Shown here: positions 35,423 through 44,250 of the stretch, in pieces
Position numbering within the stretch: the first letter of the stretch is position 1
How the letters are laid out: every line of letters begins with the position of its first letter
From: Bradyrhizobium sp. JYMT SZCCT0180
Lineage (GTDB): Bacteria; Pseudomonadota; Alphaproteobacteria; Rhizobiales; Xanthobacteraceae
Assembly (NCBI RefSeq): GCF_018130165.1
Contig: NZ_JAFCLZ010000019.1
Location: 1 to 64,000 of the forward strand
Direction of reading: 5' to 3'
Length of the DNA: 64,000 bases
Notes under the pieces: generated by a model
What the model saw: the letters and a program-made list of their open reading frames with translations, nothing else
What the model was told of the DNA's origin: nothing
Databases searched by the model: none
Position numbers and translations under genes: made by a program

Positions 35423-36496
35423 TCACTTCGTGACCGTCCGGCGCGTTGGTGTCACCGTGCTGGTGGGCGCCATCGGCGAGATCGAGAACGTCAGCCAGGT
35501 ATTCCATCCCGATGGCCGGTTCTGCGCCTCGAACTCGCCATAGCCTTTCAGGTTGAGGTATCCCTGCATGTCGCCGACCGGGAACAGAAACCCGATCTGC
35601 GGACCGATGCCGAACACGCGCGAACGGAATCCGCCGAGCTGGGGATGTTGACCAAAGTCGTCGGTGATCTGCTGATATCCATATCCGACGAGGCCGACGA
35701 AAAACTGCTTGGAGAGGAATTTCGACATCCCCCAATCGACGTGGAAGTCGATTCCGTTCTGGTATTGCGTGTCGCGGTTCTTGAAATTGTAGGTGAAGCC
35801 GGCGACGGCGGAGAATTCGTGCCCGGTCGCCGGGTTGAAGTAGGTGTAGCCACCGCCGCCGTCGATCGCGGCGTGCCCGATACCGAGGTTGGAGAGGCGA
35901 CTGGGATCGTAGGCGCCCACCGGAATGTCGCCGGTCAGATAGGTCATGAAGTTGTGCACCCCGGCATTCCACTTCAGCGTGGCCTGCGGATAGAGGTCGC
36001 CGACCGAAGTGAGTGAATCCGAGATGATTCCGGTGCGGGTCGTCACCAACGGTCCGAGCACGGTGGTGAGCGTTCCGTCAATGCCGGTGTTAGCGCGACC
36101 GAACAGGCCGGTGACGCCGATGGCCAATTGTCCGCCAAGCACTGGCGTTCCGAACGTATAGGTGGGATTGAGCAGAACGAGATCGGCCTGCGCGTTCAGG
36201 TTCGCATTGAAGTTGACGTTCACGTTTGCCGGGAATCGCCCGATCTGGATCTGCCTGGCCGCGGCAACGGCGCCCGATGCTTCGACCGTGGTGTGATAAT
36301 ACACCGCGGCCATCGACCAGCCCGGCACCTGCGGCGTCGCCGCGAGGCTAGAGAACCGCCCGGGAAGCCAGTACGAAACGCCGGTTTCGTCCGCGTAGGC
36401 GGCACCGGACATGGATCCGGACATCAGCAGCGCCACGCCAATGCTGTAGCACGTGCGCCGACGGTTGGAATTTCGTTGGGCGATGGTGTGTGTCAT
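35423..36496 (-). CDS. Outer-membrane beta-barrel protein (phenol-MetA/SphA type)
   Basis: The protein has 357 residues with a signal peptide (residues 1-37, ...GAAYADE). It is followed by alternating aromatic strands: ETGVSYWLPGRFSSLAATPQ, then WSMAAVYYHTTVEASGAVAA, down to VFGIGPQIGFLFPVGDMQGY and a C-terminal strand. This is the pattern of the meta-pathway phenol-degradation outer-membrane family related to FadL-type hydrophobic-compound channels. It lies last in the strand that carries the DUF1254 genes, 212 bases downstream of them, so it may be part of the same envelope function. The ATG at 36496 is preceded by GGGGGCAAGCAG. Confidence 0.8.
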   Translation of the reverse strand: MTHTIAQRNSNRRRTCYSIGVALLMSGSMSGAAYADETGVSYWLPGRFSSLAATPQVPGWSMAAVYYHTTVEASGAVAAARQIQIGRFPANVNVNFNANLNAQADLVLLNPTYTFGTPVLGGQLAIGVTGLFGRANTGIDGTLTTVLGPLVTTRTGIISDSLTSVGDLYPQATLKWNAGVHNFMTYLTGDIPVGAYDPSRLSNLGIGHAAIDGGGGYTYFNPATGHEFSAVAGFTYNFKNRDTQYQNGIDFHVDWGMSKFLSKQFFVGLVGYGYQQITDDFGQHPQLGGFRSRVFGIGPQIGFLFPVGDMQGYLNLKGYGEFEAQNRPSGWNTWLTFSISPMAPTSTVTPTRRTVTK

Positions 36497-36708
36497 CTGC
36501 TTGCCCCCGGGTGCCTGGAGATCACAGCGATCAACCCCAGATTGACATGGAATGAATGTCTCGTCGCAAGCCATCGCTCGGAAAGAAGGTCCAGTTCGAA
36601 TATCCGTCGCGGCTGTTGCGCCAAAGCCACGAGACAATCGCGTGTTGTTCACCTCATCGGGCATTGTGAAGGCATCCGCCCCATCTGATGTTCACGTTAA
36701 TTCGCAGA

Positions 36709-38139
36709 TCATTTTACCTGCTCGATGTCGGGCATCTTCCAACTCTTGTCGAAGACCGCCTTTTCAGGACCGTAGAATCGAAACCAGGGGAACCAGTTCG
36801 CTCCCGCCGGCGTGAAAATCCAGTTCGACTCCCGACCGGCGGGCGCCTGCGATCCAAAGTGGATGTCCACCGAGCCGTCGGCGTTCTTGCGCAGCCCTTT
36901 GTCCAATGAATCCAGGGTCGGGCGTGGCAGGTTGAGGAAGAGGGCCGACGTTTCAGCGTTGTAAATGGTGACAGCCCAGAACTGACTTACCGGAACATTG
37001 GCTGGAACGTGCAGTCGATAGGGGTTCTCGCCGCGGAGCGGCTGGCCGCCGTTGTCGAAGTACGCGGCAAGGTAGAAGCTGCCTCCGCCGAGCTTCGCGG
37101 GAGGCAGGAAGAAGCCGGCGAAAGCAGCGCCGCGCGTATCCACGTCGAAATAGTTTGGCACGGCCCACTTGAATCCCGTCTGCGGGCCAATCGGCGGGAC
37201 CAGCAATTTCCACTGGCTGCCCGGCCACCAGTCTTCACCGATCTTAGACTGCTGTCCGAGGAGCCAGGCACCGGCTTCCGCCGCGGCGGACTTCAACTGT
37301 GCCACGGTCGCGGCATCGGGCTTGAACTCCTTGCCCTTCTCGATGCCGAGTGGTCGGAGCATGCCCATCATCTGCAGATCCTGGGGCTGTACCGTCTCCT
37401 CATTCAGCATGCGGGCAAGGCTGGTGTAAAAGCTTTCGTCGAATCGCGCGAGGCCGTCATAGAGGGTGTTGGTCATATCCACGAACCGCGGCGCAGGCGG
37501 GTTACTGGCCTCGGCCAAGGGGTAGACCTTGATCTGCTTTACCAGCGCGTCACCCCTGCGCACGTCCTCTTCCGAGTTGCTCTCCAGGATGGAGCGGAGG
37601 CCGGCGAATGTGTTGTAGGTCTTTGAACGCACGGGGATATAGCCGGCCGGCACCTCGCCCGTGTAGTCGGGTGGCAGCACCAGGTATTTGCCGCCTTTGC
37701 CCTCGAACCCGACGTCGGTGAGCGGTACCTGCCAGGCATCGCAAATGGTGCCCAGGAAGCTGGACCCATTGGCCGCCGGCGGCAGGTCCAGAACCATCGG
37801 CCCATCGTCTTTTATGTTGAAGAAGGCAAAAAGGTAGCGAAGGGTTGTATTGACGGTGAACGACTGGTTCTTCCAGGTGCTGCCTTTGGGCCACCAGATG
37901 ATGTCGCCGTATTTCGCCTTGCCGTCGCGGAAGTAGGCTTGCCGCAGCGAGTCGAAGCTGACGATGGGCATGCCCCAGATGACGGCGTCCACGGCGCGGC
38001 GTTCCAGCATTCGATTGGCGAGTTGTTCGGTGGAGAATTTCGACAGGCTCGTCTGCTGGGCGCCGGCTGGTGCGAATACGGCGGTCAATGCAAAAGTCAG
38101 TACAGCGCCGCAAAGCGTTCGTGTGAGTACAGCTTTCAT
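36709..38139 (-). CDS. Exported DUF1254/DUF1214-type protein, divergent member
   Basis: The protein has 476 residues with a signal peptide (MKAVLTRTLCGAVLTFALTA..., cut after AGA near residue 27). It shares the two-part layout of its neighbours: an N-terminal DUF1254-like half (RAVDAVIWGMPIVSFDSLRQ, then DGPMVLDLPPAA) and a C-terminal DUF1214-like half (QFWAVTIYNAETSALFLNLP and LRKNADGSVDIHFGSQAP followed by ESNWIFTPAG). It is clearly less similar to the three following genes than they are to each other. These exported proteins have no established biochemical role. Its start codon is 108 bases past the stop of the next paralogue. Confidence 0.85.
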   Translation of the reverse strand: MKAVLTRTLCGAVLTFALTAVFAPAGAQQTSLSKFSTEQLANRMLERRAVDAVIWGMPIVSFDSLRQAYFRDGKAKYGDIIWWPKGSTWKNQSFTVNTTLRYLFAFFNIKDDGPMVLDLPPAANGSSFLGTICDAWQVPLTDVGFEGKGGKYLVLPPDYTGEVPAGYIPVRSKTYNTFAGLRSILESNSEEDVRRGDALVKQIKVYPLAEASNPPAPRFVDMTNTLYDGLARFDESFYTSLARMLNEETVQPQDLQMMGMLRPLGIEKGKEFKPDAATVAQLKSAAAEAGAWLLGQQSKIGEDWWPGSQWKLLVPPIGPQTGFKWAVPNYFDVDTRGAAFAGFFLPPAKLGGGSFYLAAYFDNGGQPLRGENPYRLHVPANVPVSQFWAVTIYNAETSALFLNLPRPTLDSLDKGLRKNADGSVDIHFGSQAPAGRESNWIFTPAGANWFPWFRFYGPEKAVFDKSWKMPDIEQVK

Positions 38140-38202
38140 GACTCACTCCCGTGCAAAACGGCACTCAAATTTGCTTTCACTTGCCTTCCGAGCCTGGACA
38201 CG

Positions 38203-38229
38203 CGCGGGATCACGATGACGAGTCCCGCG
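38203..38229 (-). other. Periodic intercistronic hairpin, copy 1
   Basis: CGCGGGA/TCCCGCG inverted repeat between DUF1254-type genes. The surroundings ACACGCGCGGGATC and GATGACGAGTCCCGCG match copies 2 and 3. Confidence 0.8.
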
Positions 38230-38247
38230 GTGCCTTCGGTCTGAACG

Positions 38248-39690
38248 CTACTTCGCCGCCACGACGGCCGGCGGCTTCCAGGTGCCTTCGCCTGGCGGGA
38301 GGATCGAAGGTGACTCCGTCTTCGGCCAGTAGAGCCGCATGACCAGGTAGATCGTGTCGTTCGGTGCCGGCAGCCAGTTCGATTCCTTGTCCGCACCCGG
38401 CGATTTGTTCTGGATGTAGAGCGTCAGTGACCCGTCCGCGTTCTTCTTCATATCCGGAAGCATCGGCGAATTGATCAAATAGCGGTTGATCGGATTTTCG
38501 ATCAGGAGCTGCGACTTGCCGTCATACATGGTGAGCGACCAGAACGCGTTGACTGGTGGCTCCTGGCCCGGCGGGAATGTCAGGGTGTAATTGTGCTTGC
38601 TGCCATCGAGCGTCTGGCCGTCGCCATCGATGCGGGTGAGCGGATAGGTCGCTTCCGCCGGATTATTGCCGTAGATACCGGCCTTGGCGGCGACGGCGCG
38701 CTTGAGCCAGTCGCCATTGTAGTGGGCGTTATCGCCCGGCAACGCGCTGACCTGCCAGCCGTTGATGGTCGTGCCGGCCTTGGCGACGCCTTCCTCGACC
38801 TTCTTCTCGCCTTCCTTCATGCCGAGGCCAATCTCGAGCTTTTGCTCCAGCGGCAGGTCCTTGAAGTTAAAGGTCTTGCCGGGGCCGACGCCAATCTTCG
38901 CGAGCGCGGCGCGGATCTCCTTCTCGTTTTCCTGCACGGGAGCAAACTGCAGCGCAAAATCGAGATACTCGAAGAAGTTGGTTTTCACGAGCTCCTTGTC
39001 GATCTTCGGAAAGTCGATGGCCGTCGCGGCCGTCGTCGTCGGCTGTTTCAGATAGGTGGAAAGTGGCTGCATCTTGTAGCCGGCCTGCACCTTCTTGACG
39101 TTGTCGATATCGCCAGCGTTGAAAAGCTGGGTGCGGAAGATGACGATCGATAGCTGGGTGCTCGACTGGAAGACCTTCTTGATTCCGGGAGGCGTTGCGC
39201 CCTTCCAGTCCGGGCCGACAACCAGATAATCTCCGGCCTCGCTTCCGGTGGCGCGGGTGCCGATGTAGCCATAATTATAGGTGTTGCCGTCACAGAGTTG
39301 GACCGAATAGTAGCGCTTCGGGTCGATCGCCGGCACGGAAATGACGATGGGCTCCGCCCGAAAATCCATCCACCCGATCGAATAGGGCGTGTCGCTGTTC
39401 GGCGTCACGACCGCGGTGTCCTTGTAGGTAAAGACGTTGGGGTCGTTCTTGAACTGGTTGAACGGCGCCTTGAACTGGCTCGAAGTGCGATCGATGGCGA
39501 ATTCATACATGATGCCGTAGTTCATCACGATTGGCAGGCCGAAGATGAAGCCCGCCTCGGCGATGTCCTTTGCCTTGAAGAAGCCTGGACGCTCGGCACT
39601 CGTCTGCGCTTGCGCCGGGATGGAATTCGCCGTCGAGACGGTAAATGCTGCAAGCGCTGCGGAACGAAGAAGGTCGCGTTTTGTAATCAT
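38248..39690 (-). CDS. Exported DUF1254/DUF1214-type protein, paralogue 1 of 3
   Basis: The protein has 480 residues. Its N-terminus, MITKRDLLRSAALAAFTVST, has a Lys-Arg pair in a Tat-like setting followed by a hydrophobic helix and an AQAQ cleavage region. DUF1254 half: IAEAGFIFGLPIVMNYGIMY, then TYKDTAVVTPNSDTPYS and SVPAIDPKRYYSVQLCDGNT. DUF1214 half: NAFWSLTMYDGKSQLLIENP, INRYLINSPMLPDMKKNADG and ESNWLPAPNDTIYLVMRLYW. With the next two genes it forms a set of near-identical length (480 residues each). Export to the periplasm is likely. The enzymatic or binding role is unknown. Confidence 0.88.
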   Translation of the reverse strand: MITKRDLLRSAALAAFTVSTANSIPAQAQTSAERPGFFKAKDIAEAGFIFGLPIVMNYGIMYEFAIDRTSSQFKAPFNQFKNDPNVFTYKDTAVVTPNSDTPYSIGWMDFRAEPIVISVPAIDPKRYYSVQLCDGNTYNYGYIGTRATGSEAGDYLVVGPDWKGATPPGIKKVFQSSTQLSIVIFRTQLFNAGDIDNVKKVQAGYKMQPLSTYLKQPTTTAATAIDFPKIDKELVKTNFFEYLDFALQFAPVQENEKEIRAALAKIGVGPGKTFNFKDLPLEQKLEIGLGMKEGEKKVEEGVAKAGTTINGWQVSALPGDNAHYNGDWLKRAVAAKAGIYGNNPAEATYPLTRIDGDGQTLDGSKHNYTLTFPPGQEPPVNAFWSLTMYDGKSQLLIENPINRYLINSPMLPDMKKNADGSLTLYIQNKSPGADKESNWLPAPNDTIYLVMRLYWPKTESPSILPPGEGTWKPPAVVAAK

Positions 39691-39746
39691 GTGAACATTC
39701 CCTTGCCTGGGTTCGAGCGCGGATTCGATCCTGAATCTCGGGGCAC

Positions 39747-39778
39747 GCGCGGGATCGCGGTAATGACGGGTCCCGCGC
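39747..39778 (-). other. Periodic intercistronic hairpin, copy 2
   Basis: Perfect GCGCGGGA/TCCCGCGC stem 18 bases past the stop codon of the upstream paralogue. No T-run follows, so it is a stabiliser or processing site rather than a terminator. Confidence 0.85.
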
Positions 39779-39795
39779 TGCCTCTCGGCGCAACG

Positions 39796-41238
39796 CTATT
39801 GCAGCGCCACGATCGCCGGCGGCTGCCAAGTTCCTTCGCCCGGCGGTAGGATCGACGGCGCTTCGGTCTTCGGCCAATAGAGCCGCATCACCAGGTACAT
39901 TTCGCCGTTCGGCGCCGGCAGCCAGTTGGATTCCTTGTCGGCGCCCGGTGAATCTTTCTGGAGATGCAGCGTGAGAGAGCCGTCCGGATTCTTCTTCATG
40001 CCTGGCAGCATCGGCGAATTGATCAAATATCGATTGATCGGATTCTCGATCAGCAATTGGCTCTTGCCGTCATACATGGTCACCGACCAGAACGCCTCGA
40101 CCGGCGGATATTGCCCGGCGGCAAAGGTGATTGTGTATCTGCGCTTTGAAGAGTCGAGCACTTCGCCGTTGGCGAGCGTTTTGGTCATGGGGTAGACGGC
40201 TTCCGCGGCGTCATTGCCATAAATGCCGCCTTTTGCGGCGGCGGCCCGCTTCAGCCAATCGCCGCTGTAGAACAGACGGTCACCGAACAGCGATCCGATT
40301 TTCCATCCGTTGACGTCTTTCTGTCCACCAGCGAGATACTTTTCAACCTTCTCCTCACCTTCCTTCATCCCAAGCCCGACTTCGAGTTTGTGTTCGAGCG
40401 GAAGATCCTTGAAGTTGAAGGTCTTGCCCGCGCCAACCCCGATGCGCGCGAGCTTCTCGCGAATGGTGCGTTCTTCCGGGCCCGCCGGTGCAAACTGCAG
40501 CGCGAAGTCGAGATATTCGAAGAAGTTCTTCTTCACCAGCTCCGCATCGACCTTGGGAAAGTCGATCGCGGCCGAAGCGGTCGTTACCGGCTGCTTGAGA
40601 TAGGCCGATAGCGGCTGCGCCTTGTAGCCGGCCTGGACCTTCACGACATTCGGCATATCCTCCGGATTGAAGAGCTGCGTACGAATGGCCGCGAAGGCAA
40701 ACTGGGTCGAGGACTGGAAGACCTTCTTGATTCCGGGCGGAGTGGCGCCCTGCCAGTTCGGCCCAACGACCATGTAGTCTCCGGCGTCGATGCCGGTCGC
40801 GCGGCTGCCGATATAGCCAAAATTGAAGGTGTTGCCGTCGATCAGCTGCACCGTGTAATAGCGGCTCTTCTCAACGGCCGGCACCGAAACAACCATCGGC
40901 TCGGCGCGCAGATCGAACCAAAGCGTGGAGTATGGCGTGTCGCTGTTGGGCGTCACGACAGCGGTGTCCTTGTAGGTCGCGACATACGCCAGGTTTTTGA
41001 TCTGATTGAACGGCGCCTTGAACTGGCTGTTCTTCGTGTCCACGGAGAACTCGTACATCACAGCGTAGTTCATCACGATCGGCAGGCCATAGATGAAGCC
41101 TTCCTCAGCAATTCTTTTGGCCTCGATGATGTCGGGCCATTCCGCCTTGGCCTGCGCGCTCGCCGGAACCGGCGTCATGGTGGTAACTGTCATCGCAGCC
41201 AGTGCTGCGGCACGGAGCAGATCGCGTTTCGTGATCAT
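39796..41238 (-). CDS. Exported DUF1254/DUF1214-type protein, paralogue 2 of 3
   Basis: The protein has 480 residues. It starts MITKRDLLRAAALAAMTVTT with the same Lys-Arg leader. The DUF1254 half carries IAEEGFIYGLPIVMNYAVMY, NSDTPYSTLWFDLRAEPMVV and TVQLIDGNTFNFGYIGSRAT. The DUF1214 half carries EAFWSVTMYDGKSQLLIENP, then INRYLINSPMLPGMKKNPDG and ESNWLPAPNGEMYLVMRLYW. It is closest to paralogue 3. An open frame continues to 41262 but the leader begins naturally at 41238. The intercistronic spacing (105-108 bases) and hairpin recur on both sides, so the array looks like unequal crossover or successive duplication including the spacer. Confidence 0.88.
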   Translation of the reverse strand: MITKRDLLRAAALAAMTVTTMTPVPASAQAKAEWPDIIEAKRIAEEGFIYGLPIVMNYAVMYEFSVDTKNSQFKAPFNQIKNLAYVATYKDTAVVTPNSDTPYSTLWFDLRAEPMVVSVPAVEKSRYYTVQLIDGNTFNFGYIGSRATGIDAGDYMVVGPNWQGATPPGIKKVFQSSTQFAFAAIRTQLFNPEDMPNVVKVQAGYKAQPLSAYLKQPVTTASAAIDFPKVDAELVKKNFFEYLDFALQFAPAGPEERTIREKLARIGVGAGKTFNFKDLPLEHKLEVGLGMKEGEEKVEKYLAGGQKDVNGWKIGSLFGDRLFYSGDWLKRAAAAKGGIYGNDAAEAVYPMTKTLANGEVLDSSKRRYTITFAAGQYPPVEAFWSVTMYDGKSQLLIENPINRYLINSPMLPGMKKNPDGSLTLHLQKDSPGADKESNWLPAPNGEMYLVMRLYWPKTEAPSILPPGEGTWQPPAIVALQ

Positions 41239-41304
41239 GTGAACACTCCTCTGTCGCTTCACCGCTTGGGCTCAAGCGGGTGTCGATTGCAGATTTCGGG
41301 ACAC

Positions 41305-41336
41305 GCGCGGGATCGCGGTAATGACGAGTCCCGCGC
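41305..41336 (-). other. Periodic intercistronic hairpin, copy 3
   Basis: Perfect GCGCGGGA/TCCCGCGC stem ten bases past the stop codon of paralogue 3, with the same loop (TCGCGGTAATGACGAG) as copy 2 apart from one base. Confidence 0.88.
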
Positions 41337-41346
41337 TGCCTCAACG

Positions 41347-42789
41347 CTATTGCAACGCCACGATCGCCGGCGGCTGCCAGGTGCCGTTGCCCGGCGGCAG
41401 CACCGACGGAGCTTCGGTCTTCGGCCAGTACAGCCGCATCACCAGATAGATTGGGCCATTCGGCGCCGGCAACCAATTGGCGTCTTTGTCGGCGCCGGGT
41501 GAGTCCTTCTGGACGTACAGCGTGAGAGAGCCGTCGGCATTTTTCTTCATGCCGGGTAGCATCGGCGAGTTGATCAGATACCGGTTGATCGGGTTTTCGA
41601 TCAGCAGCTGGCTCTTGCCGTCGTACATGGTCACGGACCAGAACGCGTTCACAGGCGGAAGCTGTCCGGCGGGGAAGGTGACGGAGTATTTATTCTTGGA
41701 ACCATCGAGCACGTCGCCGTTGGCCAGATTCTTGGTGAAGGGGTACACGGCTTCCACGGCGTCGTTGCCATAGATGCCGCCCTTGGCGGCCGCCGCCCGC
41801 AGCAGCCAGTTGCCGTTGAAAAACTCGCGATCTCCGAAGAACGATCCGATTTTCCATCCGTTGATATTCTTGAAGCCGTTCTCGAGGTACTTGTCGACCT
41901 TCTCCTCGCCGTCTTTCATGCCAAGGCCGATCTCGAGCTTGTGCGCGATCGGGAGGTCCTTGAAATCAAAGGTCTTGCCGGGGCCGACGCCGATGCGCGC
42001 GAGCTTGGCGCGGATTTCCGCTTCGTCCGGCGTCGCCGGTGCGAACTGCAAGGAAAAGTCGAGATACTCAAAGAAGTTTTTCTTCACCAATTCCTTATCG
42101 ACCTTGGGGAAGTCTATAGCGGCGGCCGCAGTCGTCGTTGGTTGCTTCAGATAGGCCGAGAGCGGCTGGGCCTTGTAGCCCGCCTGGACCTTCTCAACGT
42201 TGGGCATATCGTCCGCACCGAACAACTGGGTGCGATACCCCGCGACGGAGAACTGCGTCGTGGATCGAAATACCTTCTTGATGCCAGGCGGGGGCGTACC
42301 GTTCCAACCCGGGCCGGCGACCATGTAGTCGCCCGCTTCGGTACCGGTCGCGCGGCTGCCGATGTAGCCGTAATTGTAGGTATTGCCGTCTTCAAGTTGC
42401 ACCGCGTAGTAGCGGCCCTTTTCCACCGCCGGCACCGACAGCACCATCGGCTCCGCGCGCAGATCCATCCAGAGGAAGGAATAGGGTGTATCGCTGTTAG
42501 GGGTGACGATCGAGGTGTCCTTGTAGGTAAAGACGCGCGCCTCGTTTTTAATCTGATTGAACGGTGCCTTGAATTGCCCCGAATTCCTGTCGACCGAATA
42601 TTCGTACATGACAGCGTAGTTCATTACGATGGGAAGGCCATAGATGAAGCCTTCCTCGGCGATGGCCTTGGCCTCGCGGATGTCAGGCCATTCGGCTTTG
42701 GCCTGCGCATTGGCCGGGATGGGCGTCATCGTCGTAACTGTCAGTGCAGCTAGCGCTGCGGAACGAAGCAGGTCGCGTTTCGTCAACAT
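41347..42789 (-). CDS. Exported DUF1254/DUF1214-type protein, paralogue 3 of 3 (first in operon)
   Basis: The protein has 480 residues, with the leader MLTKRDLLRSAALAALTVTT and cleavage near ANAQAK. It has the same two halves: IAEEGFIYGLPIVMNYAVMY and NSDTPYSFLWMDLRAEPMVL in DUF1254, NAFWSVTMYDGKSQLLIENP and DANWLPAPNGPIYLVMRLYW in DUF1214. It is the first gene of the four-gene array in transcription order, so the array promoter must lie in 42790-43024, shared with the divergent HlyD-type gene. The Tat-like leader, if functional, would mean export of a folded protein, perhaps with a cofactor. Confidence 0.88.
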   Translation of the reverse strand: MLTKRDLLRSAALAALTVTTMTPIPANAQAKAEWPDIREAKAIAEEGFIYGLPIVMNYAVMYEYSVDRNSGQFKAPFNQIKNEARVFTYKDTSIVTPNSDTPYSFLWMDLRAEPMVLSVPAVEKGRYYAVQLEDGNTYNYGYIGSRATGTEAGDYMVAGPGWNGTPPPGIKKVFRSTTQFSVAGYRTQLFGADDMPNVEKVQAGYKAQPLSAYLKQPTTTAAAAIDFPKVDKELVKKNFFEYLDFSLQFAPATPDEAEIRAKLARIGVGPGKTFDFKDLPIAHKLEIGLGMKDGEEKVDKYLENGFKNINGWKIGSFFGDREFFNGNWLLRAAAAKGGIYGNDAVEAVYPFTKNLANGDVLDGSKNKYSVTFPAGQLPPVNAFWSVTMYDGKSQLLIENPINRYLINSPMLPGMKKNADGSLTLYVQKDSPGADKDANWLPAPNGPIYLVMRLYWPKTEAPSVLPPGNGTWQPPAIVALQ

Positions 42790-43024
42790 GGTGCTGTCTC
42801 CTATCTCGGCTTGAAAGCATCTCGCTCTGGAGCGAGAGAGATTGCGTAGGCAAGAGATCGCGTATGCGGGAGAACGTGCTGCATGGCTGCATAAAACGCC
42901 TCACGGCGTATGCAGGATCGAAACATCGTGCTGGAAAAACAGGAGCAATGAAGCTAACGGTGCAAACGTATCTTCAGCTACCTCCGGGAGAAAAGTTAGC
43001 ACAAACCAATAATGAGGGCCAGCC

Positions 43025-44134
43025 ATGGTCATTATTTTGTGCCTCTACCTAGTCGCGCTGTGGGCCGTGTTCTCGAAGTTCAAACTGGTGCGGTGGGGCT
43101 GGTTGTCCGGCACGGTCTCAATCGCTGTTGGAATATTTCTTCTCGCCGCATTTCTCGCGCTTTTTAATTATCTCACGCCATCGGGGCGCGTGACGGTCAC
43201 CGGCCGCGTGGTGGAAGTGACACCGAATGTGACCGGGCAAATCGTTGCAATCCCGGTCAAGCCGAACGTGCCGGTCAAAGCCAACGATGTGCTGTTTCAA
43301 ATCGACCCGGCGCCATTTCAATACAAGGTCGCGCAGTTGCAGGCCTCGCTCGCTGCTGCAAAGCAGCAAACCGAGATACTGAAAGCGAATTACGAGCAGG
43401 CGACGGCGAATGTCAGCGGGCTCACCACGCAGGTCGCCTACAACAAGAAGCGGCTCGACGATATCCAGACACTTGCCGCTGACGATGCCAGCACGCAATT
43501 CCAAGCGCAGGACAAGCAGGTTCAGTACGAAACCGTGTCGGCGCAGCTCGACGTCGCCAAAGCGGCCCAGCAGAGCGCCAAGCTGGCGATGGATTCGGAG
43601 ATCGGTGGCGTCAACACCTCAGTCGCGCAGCTACAGGCGCAACTCGATAACGCCAACTGGGAATTGTCGCAGACGACCATTCGTGCCCCGGCCGACGGCT
43701 ATGTCACCGTCGTCGCATTGACCGTTGGCGATCGGGCGCTGCAGGCGCGCTCGGCGATGTCGTTCATCGTCGAGAAGGAGATCACGCTGGTTGGAATGTT
43801 TTCGCAGAACGGCTTTCAGACCATCAAGGAGGGCGCAGCTGTCGATATCGTTTTCGACAACGTCCCGGGACGCATCTATCACGCGAAGATTACCGCCATT
43901 CCGAGGGGCATCGGCCAGGGGCAGATCGCCGTGTCGGGAACGCTGGCGCGCACCAATACGTTCGGCGGGGCGACGGTGTTTCCGGCGGAGATATCGATCC
44001 CTGACGGAATGGACCGTGACTCACTTCGTCTCGGAATGTCCGGCAGCGCAACTGCATTTTCAGAAAAGGCGGGTGTGATCGGCCTTCTTGCGTCGATCCT
44101 GGTGTGGATCAGTTCCTATACGGCGTATCTCTAG
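43025..44134 (+). CDS. HlyD-family membrane-fusion/efflux periplasmic adaptor
   Basis: The protein has 369 residues. Two N-terminal membrane helices (about residues 1-15 and 27-50) anchor it. The biotinyl-lipoyl half-domains follow (VTPNVTGQIVAIPVKPNVPV and TTIRAPADGYVTVVALTVGD), with a long alpha-hairpin coiled coil between (LQASLAAAKQQTEILKANYE to MDSEIGGVNTSVAQLQAQLD). The beta-barrel domain comes next, and unusually another membrane segment (GVIGLLASILVWISSYTAYL) ends the protein. The architecture matches YibH/EmrA-type adaptors. No transporter or outer-membrane factor is adjacent, but the divergent DUF1254 array and barrel protein share its intergenic region. GAGGG precedes the ATG. Confidence 0.87.
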   Translation: MVIILCLYLVALWAVFSKFKLVRWGWLSGTVSIAVGIFLLAAFLALFNYLTPSGRVTVTGRVVEVTPNVTGQIVAIPVKPNVPVKANDVLFQIDPAPFQYKVAQLQASLAAAKQQTEILKANYEQATANVSGLTTQVAYNKKRLDDIQTLAADDASTQFQAQDKQVQYETVSAQLDVAKAAQQSAKLAMDSEIGGVNTSVAQLQAQLDNANWELSQTTIRAPADGYVTVVALTVGDRALQARSAMSFIVEKEITLVGMFSQNGFQTIKEGAAVDIVFDNVPGRIYHAKITAIPRGIGQGQIAVSGTLARTNTFGGATVFPAEISIPDGMDRDSLRLGMSGSATAFSEKAGVIGLLASILVWISSYTAYL

Positions 44135-44250
44135 CTGCGCCGATCTGCGTCTTCACGACCGGCGGCGCGCACCGTCTATGCATTTTGTGCCAGATAATCG
44201 TGCCCCAGACGACACAGGACAAATCGTCGCAATCCCGTCGAACCGCAGTA

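Noticed and set aside
41347-42789. DUF1254 array interpreted as a composite transposon
   Set aside because: No transposase, no terminal inverted repeats and no target duplication; the repeated hairpins are intercistronic, on one strand.
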